This document shows, piece by piece, positions 54,640 through 63,472 of a stretch of 64,000 nt of DNA (its first letter is position 1; every line of letters begins with the position of its first letter). The DNA is from CAYSFW01 sp964620675. GTDB lineage: Bacteria > Pseudomonadota > Gammaproteobacteria > UWMA-0217. The stretch covers positions 33,898-97,897 of the forward strand of contig CAZUJU010000005.1 of NCBI GenBank assembly GCA_964620675.1, in the 5' to 3' direction. The notes under the pieces were generated by a model, which did not search any database, was not told where the DNA came from, and was given only the letters and a program-made list of their open reading frames with translations. The translations under genes and the position numbers were made by a program.

Positions 54640-55542
54640 TCACTGACCAAACAGACCACTGCGCGACACCTCGGTGATGACAGCCACCGCGGGGTGTTTG
54701 ATCCGCCGTTCGGCCGAGATCACATAGTAGCGCTCCATCACCTCCCGGGTCCGGCCGATGACTTCGACCGCGTACTTCTTGAGCACGTCGCTCTCGACTA
54801 TCGTCGGCGAGGTGAAAATGCCCTCGTTCGCCTCACCGAACACCTTCATCAACGCCCGGTCCTCGAACTCGCCAACCACCTCGGGCTTGACTTCGAGGTG
54901 CTCGAACCAGGATTCCAAGGCGCGTCGCAATGCGCTGCTCGTGGTCGGCATCAGCATCGGCGCGCCATCGAGACAGGCCGGAAAGTTCTCACGGTAGCGC
55001 GCGGCCGAATCGCGCGCCACGAAAAAGCTGATCCCTGATTCACCCAGCGGATGGTTGTAGGCGCGCACGCTCAAAGCCGGACTGACGGGGCTGTCGGCGA
55101 TCACCAGATCGAGCTTGTGCACCGCCAGATCCGCGAGTAAATCGGAGAACGGCGCCTCGTTGCACACCAACCGTACCTGTTCCGACATCTTCAACACCGG
55201 CTCCAACACCTTATAGGCGAGAAGTTTGGGCACCACCATCGCGATCCCCACATGTAAGGTAATCGCCGTGCCGGGGGTGCGTCCCGCCAACACATCCTGC
55301 AACTCACCGCTGAGCCGGAACATCTCATCGGCGTAGGAAAATACGACCCGGCCGGTATCCGTCAGCACCAGATTGCGGCCCGATTTTTGGAACAGCTTGT
55401 TTCCAACCTGCTCCTCGAGTTCGCGCAGTTGCCCGCTGATGGTTTGTGGGGTGAGGTGCAGGATCTCGGAGGCGCGCGCAATCGTGCCATGCGCTGCCAC
55501 CGCCCAAAAATACCGTAGATGTTTGAGATTGATATTCGTCAT
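54640..55542 (-). CDS. nhaR: LysR-type Na+/H+ antiporter regulator NhaR
   Basis: A 300-residue LysR protein matching NhaR: N-terminal helix-turn-helix LKHLRYFWAVAAHGTIARAS then LTPQTISGQLRELEEQVGNK; the C-domain includes EANEGIFTSPTIVESDVLKK typical of NhaR. NhaR activates nhaA on Na+ stress in Escherichia coli. No nhaA is next to it here, so its targets in this genome may include other antiporter genes (inference). It lies between FtsH and BI-1 on the same strand. Confidence 0.9.
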   Translation of the reverse strand: MTNINLKHLRYFWAVAAHGTIARASEILHLTPQTISGQLRELEEQVGNKLFQKSGRNLVLTDTGRVVFSYADEMFRLSGELQDVLAGRTPGTAITLHVGIAMVVPKLLAYKVLEPVLKMSEQVRLVCNEAPFSDLLADLAVHKLDLVIADSPVSPALSVRAYNHPLGESGISFFVARDSAARYRENFPACLDGAPMLMPTTSSALRRALESWFEHLEVKPEVVGEFEDRALMKVFGEANEGIFTSPTIVESDVLKKYAVEVIGRTREVMERYYVISAERRIKHPAVAVITEVSRSGLFGQ

Positions 55543-55597
55543 CGTATTTAGCTGTGCTTACCGTAGGGCATCGCGGCGCGGGCGAGGCCAGGCCCGC

Positions 55598-57529
55598 TCA
55601 CAACGGCTGCCCGGCCGCATTACCCAGCGCGACATTGCTGCCAGGCGAGGGCATGCGGGGCTTCCGCCCGGCCCCCGTCGGACCAGACGAATCCGGCGTC
55701 GCCGCGCCGCGCGCCGTCGCGAGGTTTTCTCCGTTCATGATCGCGTCGATTTGGGCACTATCGAGGGTCTCGAACTCGACCAACGCGGCGGCCATCTGGT
55801 GCAACCGATCGAGATTCTCGGTCAACAAGCGTCGGGTGCGCTCGAGGTTGCGCTCGATGATCAAGCGGACCTCGGCGTCCACCTGTTTGACGGTATCGTC
55901 TGCCATGTGTTTACGCTGGGTGACCGACTGACCGAGGAATACCTCGCCTTCCTCGTCCTCGTAGGCGAGCGGGCCAAGGTTGTCCGACAAACCCCATTTG
56001 GTGACCATGTTGCGGGCGATATCGGTCGCGCGCTGGATGTCGTTCTGCGCCCCGGTGGTGACGGCATCGGCGCCGAAAATCAGCTCCTCGGCAACGCGGC
56101 CGCCGAACAGACTTGAAATCTGGCTCTCCAGATACCGTTTACTGGCGCTATAGCGGTCCTTTTCCGGCAGAAACACCGTCACCCCGAGCGCCCGCCCGCG
56201 TGGAATGATCGAAACCTTGTGCACCGGGTCATGTTCCGGCACCAACCGGCCGACAATGGTATGCCCCGCTTCGTGATAGGCGGTGAGTTCCTTCTCGGCC
56301 GGACTCATCACCATGCTGCGACGCTCCGCACCCATCATGATTTTATCCTTGGCGCGCTCGAACATCGCCATCGTGACGACCGTTTGGCTCGCCCGCGCCG
56401 TCAACAACGCGGCTTCGTTGACCAAATTCGCCAGGTCCGCACCCGAGAAACCGGGCGTGCCCCGGGCGATCGCGCGCGGATCAACGTCATCGCCCAGCGC
56501 GATTTTGCGCATATGCACCTTGAGAATCTGTTCGCGCCCAAGCACGTCGGGCAGCCCAACCACGACCTGGCGGTCGAACCGCCCGGGCCGGAGTAACGCC
56601 GGATCCAGCACATCCGGGCGGTTCGTCGCGGCGATCACGATCACGCCCTCACTGCCCGCGAAACCATCCATCTCGACCAGCATCTGATTCAGCGTCTGTT
56701 CGCGCTCGTCATGCCCTCCCCCTAAGCCGGCTCCGCGCCGACGTCCGACCGCGTCGATCTCATCGATAAAAATGATGCAGGGCGCCTTAGCCTTCGCCTG
56801 CTCGAATAGATCGCGCACCCGTGACGCACCGACGCCGACGAACATCTCAACGAAATCCGAACCGGAAATCGAGAAAAATGGCACCTTCGCCTCGCCCGCG
56901 ATGGCTTTCGCCAACAGCGTCTTACCCGTTCCCGGCGCTCCGACCAACAGCACCCCGCGCGGGATGCTGCCGCCGACCTTGCGAAACTTCTCGGGATTAC
57001 GCAGGAAATCGACCAGCTCGCCGACCTCCTCGCGAGCCTCGTCGACGCCCGCGACGTCGGCGAGCGTGACCTTCACCTCGCCTTCGATCATCTCCCGCGC
57101 CCGACTCTTGCCAATACTGAAGATCCCGCCGCCCGCGCCGCCCTGCATACTCCGGCGCATAAACCACACCCACACCCCGATGATCAGCGCGATCGGCAAC
57201 AACGACAGCAGCAATTGACTGAGGAAGCTGGGTCGCTCCGCCGCCAGCGCCACGATCTCGACATTGTGCGCCAACAGGTCGTTCACCAAGCCCGGATCCC
57301 GCGGCTCAATGGTTTCGAAACGCGTCCCATCGCCGCGCTCGCCGCGAATCGCTTCGCCCTGAATTTCGACCTTGCGCACCCGCTCCTGCTTAAGATCGCT
57401 GATGAATTGGCTGTAACTGATCGTCTCCCGGCCGGAGTCCTGCCGCGCGCCGCCGAATATTGAGAGCGCGAACCACAGCGCGGCAAGGACGAAAATCCAG
57501 CTCATGGCGTTTCGGTTGGGGTTCTGCAT
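55598..57529 (-). CDS. ftsH: ATP-dependent zinc metalloprotease FtsH
   Basis: A 643-residue membrane AAA protease. Two N-terminal spans (9-25 and 106-124) enclose a periplasmic loop; then come Walker A GAPGTGKT (197-204), Walker B IIFIDEID (252-259), the SRH and HEAGH (419-423, zinc and catalysis). It degrades misfolded membrane proteins and regulators such as LpxC and sigma-32. It is not next to rlmE or folP as in Escherichia coli; here it precedes nhaR and the BI-1/YccA-like gene, a family member of which modulates FtsH. Confidence 0.97.
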   Translation of the reverse strand: MQNPNRNAMSWIFVLAALWFALSIFGGARQDSGRETISYSQFISDLKQERVRKVEIQGEAIRGERGDGTRFETIEPRDPGLVNDLLAHNVEIVALAAERPSFLSQLLLSLLPIALIIGVWVWFMRRSMQGGAGGGIFSIGKSRAREMIEGEVKVTLADVAGVDEAREEVGELVDFLRNPEKFRKVGGSIPRGVLLVGAPGTGKTLLAKAIAGEAKVPFFSISGSDFVEMFVGVGASRVRDLFEQAKAKAPCIIFIDEIDAVGRRRGAGLGGGHDEREQTLNQMLVEMDGFAGSEGVIVIAATNRPDVLDPALLRPGRFDRQVVVGLPDVLGREQILKVHMRKIALGDDVDPRAIARGTPGFSGADLANLVNEAALLTARASQTVVTMAMFERAKDKIMMGAERRSMVMSPAEKELTAYHEAGHTIVGRLVPEHDPVHKVSIIPRGRALGVTVFLPEKDRYSASKRYLESQISSLFGGRVAEELIFGADAVTTGAQNDIQRATDIARNMVTKWGLSDNLGPLAYEDEEGEVFLGQSVTQRKHMADDTVKQVDAEVRLIIERNLERTRRLLTENLDRLHQMAAALVEFETLDSAQIDAIMNGENLATARGAATPDSSGPTGAGRKPRMPSPGSNVALGNAAGQPL

Positions 57530-57799
57530 GGCATCCTCTCGAGAGAGTTTAACGGCTACAACACACTATGGAGGCAGTCTAAGCCGGATTCACCCTCGGA
57601 TTAGCCCGAAATCAGGGCATCAAAACATCGAGAAAAATTGATCATTGCCGCACGGCAAGTGGTTCCGACTGATTCTGACAATCCGTGTCGGCTCGCTGCC
57701 GAGGCGTTGCGCGCGCTCGACTCGCAACGCCGCGCCCCACCGGCCGGCGTCGTTCGTCACGGCCGACCGTGCGAAAGGAGGATAGAAATCGATCCGAGG

Positions 57800-58153
57800 T
57801 CAGGTTCGACGCAACTCGCCACCGCTTTCGAGCAAGCCGGTGCGCCGGCGCGCAAGCGGGGTTTCGATTCGGCGCGCGAGCGTTCGCCCGGCACGCGCGG
57901 CGGCACGATCGATCGCGAGATACAGGTCGGCCTGAACATCCTCGATCACGACGTCGGGCAGGCCGGACAGCCGGATCTCAATCTTGCAGACCTTGTCGCA
58001 ACCGCCTTTGGGACCGTTGACATCGGACAGGCGCACGATGACGCGCGTGATGCGCTGCCCCACCCGCGCCAGAATCATGCGCATCCGCCGATCGATGTGA
58101 TTCTGCAGCGCTTCGGTCAGCGTAAGGGAGGTTGCTTGAATATCGATGTGCAT
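57800..58153 (-). CDS. HPF/RaiA-like ribosome-associated protein
   Basis: A 117-residue protein of the HPF/RaiA/sigma-54 modulation family: IDIQATSLTLTEALQNHIDRR at the start, an RVIVRLSDVNGPKGGCDKVC strand, then LYLAIDRAAARAGRTLARR. The two conserved helices and basic patches that contact 16S rRNA in known members are visible. The C-terminus is short, so it belongs to the short type. It probably stabilises hibernating ribosomes; the family also has orphan members. Confidence 0.75.
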   Translation of the reverse strand: MHIDIQATSLTLTEALQNHIDRRMRMILARVGQRITRVIVRLSDVNGPKGGCDKVCKIEIRLSGLPDVVIEDVQADLYLAIDRAAARAGRTLARRIETPLARRRTGLLESGGELRRT

Positions 58154-58282
58154 GATAAGGGCCTCGTCGATTGTAACGCGAATACCTGCAACCCTAGCGC
58201 CAACGTCGCGCGCGAACGACCGGGAAGCGAAGCGAATCGACTCGAAATAGCCGAAGCATCCGCGGCAAGGGTATTGGCCACC

Positions 58283-58792
58283 TCAACGCGGCGACTCGGC
58301 GCCCGCTTGCGTTTGCCCTGGTCGGGTCGGGATCACGGGCGGGTCAGCGGCCAGATGGACCTTGAATTGAATCTTGTTGCTCATGCCCATCAGCTGGTCG
58401 CGGGTCGCACCGGAAAACCAGATGCGAACCGGCTGGTAGACGCCATCATCGACCGCGACGCTGAATGCCGTCGTCCCGCCCGCCACATCGATTTCAAAGC
58501 GATGCGCTCCAGGTGGGACGGTGACGACCAGGTTGTGTTTCGACGCGCCACTGTCGCGGTTCTTGCGCGTCATGCCATCGAATACGCGTTTGCCGCCGTC
58601 CAAGCGGTAGACCGACGCATCGACCTTGTAGACCGCCTGCACCGGATCGTCGCTGGGAATGTAGAACTCGATGTAGGCCTTGGGACCGGCCACGAAACGC
58701 TCATCCGCGCGGTCGCCGCCACACGCGGTCACGCCAAACAGGCCGATCACAATGATCGCGCCCAGGTTGATCATCGCCCGCATTCGTCGCAT
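58283..58792 (-). CDS. Hypothetical lipoprotein
   Basis: A 169-residue protein with a lipobox-type signal (IIVIGLFGVTACGG, Cys near residue 24). The mature part starts DRADERFVAGPKAYIEFYIP and appears to be a beta sandwich: DDPVQAVYKVDASVYRLDGG, VPPGAHRFEIDVAGGTTAFS. The phrase resembles PEGA-like or carboxypeptidase regulatory-like folds, but I cannot name the family. It is monocistronic. Confidence 0.65.
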   Translation of the reverse strand: MRRMRAMINLGAIIVIGLFGVTACGGDRADERFVAGPKAYIEFYIPSDDPVQAVYKVDASVYRLDGGKRVFDGMTRKNRDSGASKHNLVVTVPPGAHRFEIDVAGGTTAFSVAVDDGVYQPVRIWFSGATRDQLMGMSNKIQFKVHLAADPPVIPTRPGQTQAGAESPR

Positions 58793-58916
58793 TCATCACT
58801 CCAAACGGTTCGGAAACAGCGCCGAATTATCCGCCGGTTACCCCGTCGGCGGCTAGATTCTCCGGTGGCGATGGGAGAAACCTGGCTCCGCGAAGCCCAC
58901 GAACGCGTGGTGAAGC

Positions 58917-59579
58917 TCAATCTGTGATCATTAAAACGATCAGTACCTTCGGCCCGTGTACGCCGTAGGCTAAGGTCTGCTCGATATCGGCGGACTTCGA
59001 AGGCCCCGAGATCAGGAGTGCGTTGGTTGGCATCGCGGCGTCCCAGCCTTGGCGCGCAACGGCTTCCGCGAACGTTGTAACAAGTGCGCTCGCTTCCAGG
59101 ACCGCGATGTGTACCGGCGGCACCAGCGACATCAAGCGCGGCTCGTCCGCGGTCGGCCAGAGAATCAGACTGCCGGTTTCAGCGATACCCCCGAGGGTTC
59201 CGGTCAGCGCCGCGTCGACCTCGCCAAACAAGCGGTGCTTCCAGGCCTCGATCGGCTGCTCGTAGCGAACCGCAGGAGGCAAGGCCGCGCCGGCAGCCGC
59301 TGCCGCGTCGATTGCCTCACCCCACGCCGTAGTGCTCGCGTAGAGTAGATTGCGCAACTGCAACCGCGCGCCAACCGCGGCTAAGGCCTCGATCCAACCC
59401 GCGCGCGACGTAGCGACCACCTCGGCCCGCACCGCATGCATCCGTTCGGTAAAGCGCTGTATCCGCTCATCCTCGCGCCAGGCGAACAGACGCACCGGGG
59501 CACGCGTGAACGCCGAATCGGGCGCATGCGGTTGGCCCGCGCGAAGCCGCGCGAGAATCTGCGCGCGCGACTTACTCAT
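58917..59579 (-). CDS. lutC: LutC/YkgG-family protein
   Basis: A 220-residue LUD-domain protein. ATG 59579 is chosen because it overlaps lutB by 8 bases and starts at the usual place (MSKSRAQILARLR). The LUD signature ALTGTLGGIAETGSLILWPT and PPVHIAVLEASALV are present, and GVHGPKVLIVLM near the end. LutC is part of the Fe-S L-lactate dehydrogenase system LutABC. It is translationally coupled to lutB, but lutA is not next to them. Confidence 0.88.
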   Translation of the reverse strand: MSKSRAQILARLRAGQPHAPDSAFTRAPVRLFAWREDERIQRFTERMHAVRAEVVATSRAGWIEALAAVGARLQLRNLLYASTTAWGEAIDAAAAAGAALPPAVRYEQPIEAWKHRLFGEVDAALTGTLGGIAETGSLILWPTADEPRLMSLVPPVHIAVLEASALVTTFAEAVARQGWDAAMPTNALLISGPSKSADIEQTLAYGVHGPKVLIVLMITD

Positions 59580-60990
59580 GCTCGAAGCCCTCCTCGCGCG
59601 CGAGCCGATGCAAGGAATGTTCCGCGATCCGTGGCGCCGCACGCGCCCGCGTCCACGCCCCCAACCGCTGGGGCAGGAGCTTCCTCACCCTCGCTGCGGC
59701 CCAGGTCCCGAACCGATACAAGGCTGGATGCGCGTGCGTCAACGCCCAGGCGCGCCAGATCACGGCCTCGCCGAATTGGCGCCGACTGCCGTGCCCGCGC
59801 GCACCGGCGTCATCGCCACGCACCGCGTCGAAACGCAGCCGGTTGATCAGATCCGGCAGCGGAATCCGCACCGGACAAACCTCGCTGCAAGCGCCGCATA
59901 AGGTGGAGGCCGACGTCAATTCGCCGATCGTATCCAACCCTTCCTTCTGCGGTTCGAGCACGATCCCGATCGGGCCAGGATAGACGGTGCCATAGGCGTG
60001 CCCGGAAATCCGGGTGTAGACCGGACAATGATTCATGCACGCACCGCAGCGGATACACCGCAGCGTGGCCTGCAACTGGGGGTCCCCGTAGATGCGGGAT
60101 CGGCCATTGTCGAGCAGCACCAGATGGACTTCATGCGGGCCGTCCTTTTCGTGCGGTTTGCGCGGCCCCGAGATCAGATTGAAATAGGTCGTGATCGGTT
60201 GACCGGTCGCGGAGCGCGTCAACAAGGTCAGCAACGGCGGAACATCCTCAAGGCGTTCGACGACCTTTTCGATCCCGGTCACGGCGATATGCACCGCGGG
60301 CGCTGTGGTGCTCATGCGCCCGTTGCCTTCGTTTTCGACCAGGCAGAGGGTGCCGGTCTGCGCCACGGCGAAATTCACGCCCGACAACCCGACCGGCGCA
60401 GTCTCGAACTGCTCGCGCAGCAACTGGCGCGCGTTCTGCGTGAGCTGATCGATATCGTCGGAATACGGAATATGCGGAAACTTTTCCCGAAAAAGCTCGG
60501 CGACCTGATAGCGGTCCTTGTGAATCGCCGGCGCCACGATATGCGATGGCGGCTCGTTCGCCAGTTGCAGGATGAACTCCCCAAGATCCGACTCCAGCGC
60601 CTCGATCCCGCGCGCTTCGAGAAAGGCATTGAGGCCCATCTCTTCCGACACCATCGACTTGCCTTTGATGATCTTGTTCGCGCCATGGCGCTGCATGATC
60701 TCAAATACGATCTGGTTAGCCTCGGCCGTCGTCTCGGCCCAGTGCACCTGGATCCCGTTCCCGCGACAACTCGCCTCCAGTTGCTCCAACAGTTCAGGCA
60801 AGTGTTGTAACGCATGGGCGCGAATCGCCATACCCTGGGCGCGCAATCGCTCCAGCTCCTCGCGATCGGGAAACTGGTCCAGCCGACGGGTCATCAACCC
60901 GTCCATCGCCTTGCGGAAGTTTCGCCGCACCCGCGTATTCGCGAGTGCGTCGGTAATACGATTCCTGAAATCGCCGGGCGCTACGGACAT
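59572..60990 (-). CDS. lutB: LutB/YkgF-family iron-sulfur protein
   Basis: A 472-residue protein with an N-terminal LUD domain (AQTGTLCLVENEGNGRMSTT region) and two C-terminal [4Fe-4S] binding sites, CIRCGACMNHCPVY and CGACSEVCPVRIPL. In LutABC it transfers electrons in lactate oxidation. Length is normal. It heads a two-gene lutB-lutC unit; upstream is an unrelated DNA-binding-like gene rather than lutA, so the third subunit must be elsewhere or replaced. Confidence 0.9.
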   Translation of the reverse strand: MSVAPGDFRNRITDALANTRVRRNFRKAMDGLMTRRLDQFPDREELERLRAQGMAIRAHALQHLPELLEQLEASCRGNGIQVHWAETTAEANQIVFEIMQRHGANKIIKGKSMVSEEMGLNAFLEARGIEALESDLGEFILQLANEPPSHIVAPAIHKDRYQVAELFREKFPHIPYSDDIDQLTQNARQLLREQFETAPVGLSGVNFAVAQTGTLCLVENEGNGRMSTTAPAVHIAVTGIEKVVERLEDVPPLLTLLTRSATGQPITTYFNLISGPRKPHEKDGPHEVHLVLLDNGRSRIYGDPQLQATLRCIRCGACMNHCPVYTRISGHAYGTVYPGPIGIVLEPQKEGLDTIGELTSASTLCGACSEVCPVRIPLPDLINRLRFDAVRGDDAGARGHGSRRQFGEAVIWRAWALTHAHPALYRFGTWAAARVRKLLPQRLGAWTRARAAPRIAEHSLHRLAREEGFEHE

Positions 60991-61086
60991 CTGGCTTGGT
61001 CATCATTTGGTGTGGCTAAAGCCAAGTGTAATCGACGGCGCGATTCACGCCACCGGCGCGAGACCGTCAAGCGACCGCGCGCGCGC

Positions 61087-61542
61087 TCAACGCTTGTCCT
61101 TCTTCGGCCGCCCAGTCTTGATCGGCAACAAACGCGCCAGTTGCTGCTGGAGTTCATCCGCCTGCATACGCGCGATCATCGCAACACCGATACGCAGAAT
61201 TTCGCTCTTTTTGATGCTATAGCCGGCGCGCAAACAACCCTGCTTGATCTCTTCGATCTGGGCGTATTCGAACTCCGGCATGGTAAAGCTATCGCGGATC
61301 ACTTTCGGCTTCTTGAACTTGGCCGGCTTTTTGACCTTTTTCGGCTTTTTGGCAGTCGGCGTCGGCGCCGTGTCGCCAAGCTCAGATTCGGTCACCGTGT
61401 CGTCCGCGGACTGCGTGGGCGCTTCCGTTGCCACAAGGTCACCTTCGGGTAAAGCATCGGCCACGGACTCCGCGTTTGGTTCCGGCGCCGGCTGCGATGG
61501 ATCTTGGTCGGGATTCACGACCGTGTTGTCTTCAGTACTCAT
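61087..61542 (-). CDS. Putative ribbon-helix-helix protein with acidic tail
   Basis: A 151-residue protein in two parts. Residues 1-62 are acidic and Pro/Thr/Ala-rich, with no hydrophobic core. After a Lys/Pro-rich linker (TAKKPKKVKKPAKFKKPKVI), the C-terminal 65 residues read RDSFTMPEFEYAQIEEIKQG, CLRAGYSIKKSEILRIGVAM, which fits a ribbon-helix-helix fold like small plasmid or nucleoid DNA-binding proteins. The charge contrast is that of histone-like or silencing proteins. It lies upstream of lutB on the same strand and could regulate it, but there is no direct evidence. Confidence 0.65.
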   Translation of the reverse strand: MSTEDNTVVNPDQDPSQPAPEPNAESVADALPEGDLVATEAPTQSADDTVTESELGDTAPTPTAKKPKKVKKPAKFKKPKVIRDSFTMPEFEYAQIEEIKQGCLRAGYSIKKSEILRIGVAMIARMQADELQQQLARLLPIKTGRPKKDKR

Positions 61543-61652
61543 GATGGCCTCCTGTTAACGATATAAACCGTATATATAGTTTATGCCGGTTCGAGAAGCG
61601 ATGCACGACCGTTCCGATGAACGCTCTCAACGCGGTGCCGATCTACCTCGGC

Positions 61653-62240
61653 TCAGGCCAAAACCGCACCGTTAAACGCCTCGTACAACGCAATCACCCC
61701 AAAAATCAGAAACATGGCGGCGGCGCCGCGGTGCATCCAGAGGTGCGGCAAGCGCCGCATCACGGTCGCGCCAAGGACAATCCCGAGCAGCGATACCGCC
61801 CACAGCGCGAGCGTACCGCCCACGAAGACCGCCACCAGGTCTCCCGTTCCGGCCGCCAGTGCGATCATTGCCAACTGCGTTTTGTCGCCCAGTTCCGCCA
61901 GAAAAATCAACGCGAAACTCGCGAGCAAGGCACTCCGCGCGCGGGTACCCCGAGATTCATCATCCGCGGGTTCGTTGGCATCGCACCACGACCGGTACGC
62001 AAACACCAAAAACAGGACACCGGCCGCGCCGAGTACCAGTTGCGGCGGCACGTAGCGGAACAGAACGGCGCCGACCAGCACCGCCAGCAAGTTCAACACC
62101 GCGAAGGCCAGAAATACTCCGACAATCACTGGCCAAACCCGATAACGGTGGGCAAGCGTCATCGCCATCAACTGGGTTTTATCGCCCATTTCGGCCAGAA
62201 ACAACAAACCAAACGACGACAGTACAATCGAAAGTTCCAT
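61653..62240 (-). CDS. TMEM165/GDT1-family cation transporter
   Basis: A 195-residue, six-span protein of the UPF0016 family. The two inverted repeat motifs LFLAEMGDKTQL (14-25) and FLAELGDKTQLA (about 114-125) carry the E-x-G-D-K-T signature that binds the cation. Members export Mn2+ (MneA in Vibrio, Mnx in cyanobacteria) or exchange Ca2+/H+. About 220 bases of structured sequence lie upstream, but I do not recognise a manganese riboswitch in it. Confidence 0.9.
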   Translation of the reverse strand: MELSIVLSSFGLLFLAEMGDKTQLMAMTLAHRYRVWPVIVGVFLAFAVLNLLAVLVGAVLFRYVPPQLVLGAAGVLFLVFAYRSWCDANEPADDESRGTRARSALLASFALIFLAELGDKTQLAMIALAAGTGDLVAVFVGGTLALWAVSLLGIVLGATVMRRLPHLWMHRGAAAMFLIFGVIALYEAFNGAVLA

Positions 62241-62260
62241 AACACATAGTGGTCAAGGAC

Positions 62261-62374
62261 GCGACAACAAGCGATGTCGCAGTCGGGTGAACAAGTAGGC
62301 CGCGGCTACGCCGCAGCGCCGGCCGGGAGGTGGCCGTCGCGCCCCCAGGGATCGGTGCACAGCGTGTCTCGCCT
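62261..62374. repeat. Structured intergenic element upstream of the TMEM165 gene
   Basis: On the minus strand the segment contains GGCGAGACACGCTGTGCACC, then GATCCCTGGGGGCGCGACGG, a palindromic GGCC-rich core and TACTTGTTCACCCG. It has several hairpins, e.g. GCGACA/TGTCGC at 62261-62280. This matches, from memory, a dispersed intergenic repeat seen in halophilic and Chromatiales-type gammaproteobacteria (core ACGCTGTGAACCCATCCCTGG). Only one copy is in the window, so dispersal cannot be shown here. Confidence 0.4.
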
Positions 62375-62409
62375 CCCCAACCCGGAGCCGCATTCATCCG
62401 CCGGGGCAG

Positions 62410-62464
62410 TGCCCTCGCCATGAAAGCTAACGCCGCGTATCGCGCTCAGCACTCGCGAGAGAAC
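62410..62464. repeat. 55-base exact direct repeat, copy left of the N gap
   Basis: These 55 bases are identical to 62565-62619 on the other side of the gap and end exactly where the N run begins. This is the pattern left when two contigs overlap but were scaffolded instead of merged. The true sequence most likely has one copy. Confidence 0.9.
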
Positions 62465-62564
62465 NNNNNNNNNNNNNNNNNNNNNNNNNNNNNNNNNNNN
62501 NNNNNNNNNNNNNNNNNNNNNNNNNNNNNNNNNNNNNNNNNNNNNNNNNNNNNNNNNNNNNNNN
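62465..62564. other. Assembly gap of 100 N
   Basis: A run of exactly 100 N, the default filler for a gap of unknown size, bounded by the two identical 55-base segments. The junction is probably contiguous, so the real distance between the TMEM165 and LysR genes would be about 155 bases shorter. Confidence 0.95.
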
Positions 62565-62619
62565 TGCCCTCGCCATGAAAGCTAACGCCGCGTATCGCGC
62601 TCAGCACTCGCGAGAGAAC
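62565..62619. repeat. 55-base exact direct repeat, copy right of the N gap
   Basis: Identical to 62410-62464. It contains the last codons and the TAG of the LysR gene, so that gene is complete on this side and its 3' end is duplicated on the left side. Confidence 0.9.
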
Positions 62620-63439
62620 GCAAACCCCCGAGCGCCTGGTTCAACACCGGATTGTCGCTTTCACGCGGATACACCATGTAGGCCGGATGAGCATACACAG
62701 GCGAATCGCGCACCGGATGGAGTGCGCCAGAAGCGATGAATGGCGCCGCCATCCGCGCCGGCAAAAAGCAACTGCCGCCATTTTCGAGCATTAACTGAAT
62801 GCCTAACCACCCGATATTCACAATCTGCGGTGGACCTTCGAGGTCGGGAAAACTTTGCGTGTGCAGCGCCTGAAATCCCGGCCCCCATTCGACCAAGATG
62901 TAATCCTCGGCCGGCCCCGTATCGTCCGCGCGGGTGCTCACCAACACCAGCGCTTCATCGAACAAGTGCTCGACCACCAAACCCGGGCTATGGCTCGGCG
63001 TGTACATGACGCCGATATCGAGCGTGCCTTCGATCAGACGTCGCATCAGATCCTCCTCAAACCCAATCTCGCTGCGAACGACCACATCGCCCGCGCGGGC
63101 GCGCATCCAGCCGACCCAACGCGGCAAAAATCCCTCCCACAGCGCGATGCGTCCGCCGATGCGCAAGCTCGCGCGGTAGCGCTGCGGCAGACCGACATCG
63201 CTCCGCGCTTGATCCGCGGTTAAAACCAGACGCTTTGCATACACAAGGAAACGCCGCCCGGAGGGGGTAAGGCTGGTGCCGGCGCGGTTGCGGACAAAGA
63301 GCCGCGTTCCCAGCGCCTCTTCCAGACGCGCAATACGCGCGCTCACCGTCGACTGAGTTAAATGCTGGTGCCGCGCCGCATCCAGAAAACTCCCATGCGC
63401 CACAATCGCCAGGAAGGTACGGGCTTGATCGATATCCAT
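62582..63439 (-). CDS. LysR-family transcriptional regulator
   Basis: A 285-residue LysR protein: helix-turn-helix MDIDQARTFLAIVAHGSFLD, AARHQHLTQSTVSARIARLE; then a co-inducer binding domain whose effector is unknown. It is transcribed away from a DsrC-like gene, the classical LysR layout, with a repeated ATATCG site between them. The stop lies in the 55-base duplicated segment. Its likely target is the DsrC-like gene (inference from layout). Confidence 0.9.
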   Translation of the reverse strand: MDIDQARTFLAIVAHGSFLDAARHQHLTQSTVSARIARLEEALGTRLFVRNRAGTSLTPSGRRFLVYAKRLVLTADQARSDVGLPQRYRASLRIGGRIALWEGFLPRWVGWMRARAGDVVVRSEIGFEEDLMRRLIEGTLDIGVMYTPSHSPGLVVEHLFDEALVLVSTRADDTGPAEDYILVEWGPGFQALHTQSFPDLEGPPQIVNIGWLGIQLMLENGGSCFLPARMAAPFIASGALHPVRDSPVYAHPAYMVYPRESDNPVLNQALGGLRSLASAERDTRR

Positions 63440-63453
63440 GACACACCGGATTT

Positions 63454-63472
63454 ATATCGCGAATATCGATAT
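63454..63472. promoter_or_regulatory. Candidate LysR operator
   Basis: ATATCG (63454-63459), 7 bases, CGATAT (63467-63472): a perfect dyad. A further ATATCG lies about 13 bases to the right (63486-63491). The spacing and the position in the 114-base divergent region match LysR recognition and activation sites (T-N11-A type). No binding evidence exists. Confidence 0.5.

Noticed and set aside
62250..62400. Possible yybP-ykoY manganese riboswitch before the TMEM165 gene
   Set aside because: The stretch has GGGGAGG-like sequence and hairpins, but the conserved GGGGAGUAG and AACAUACUC-type loops are missing. A dispersed repeat explains it better; a covariance search would decide.
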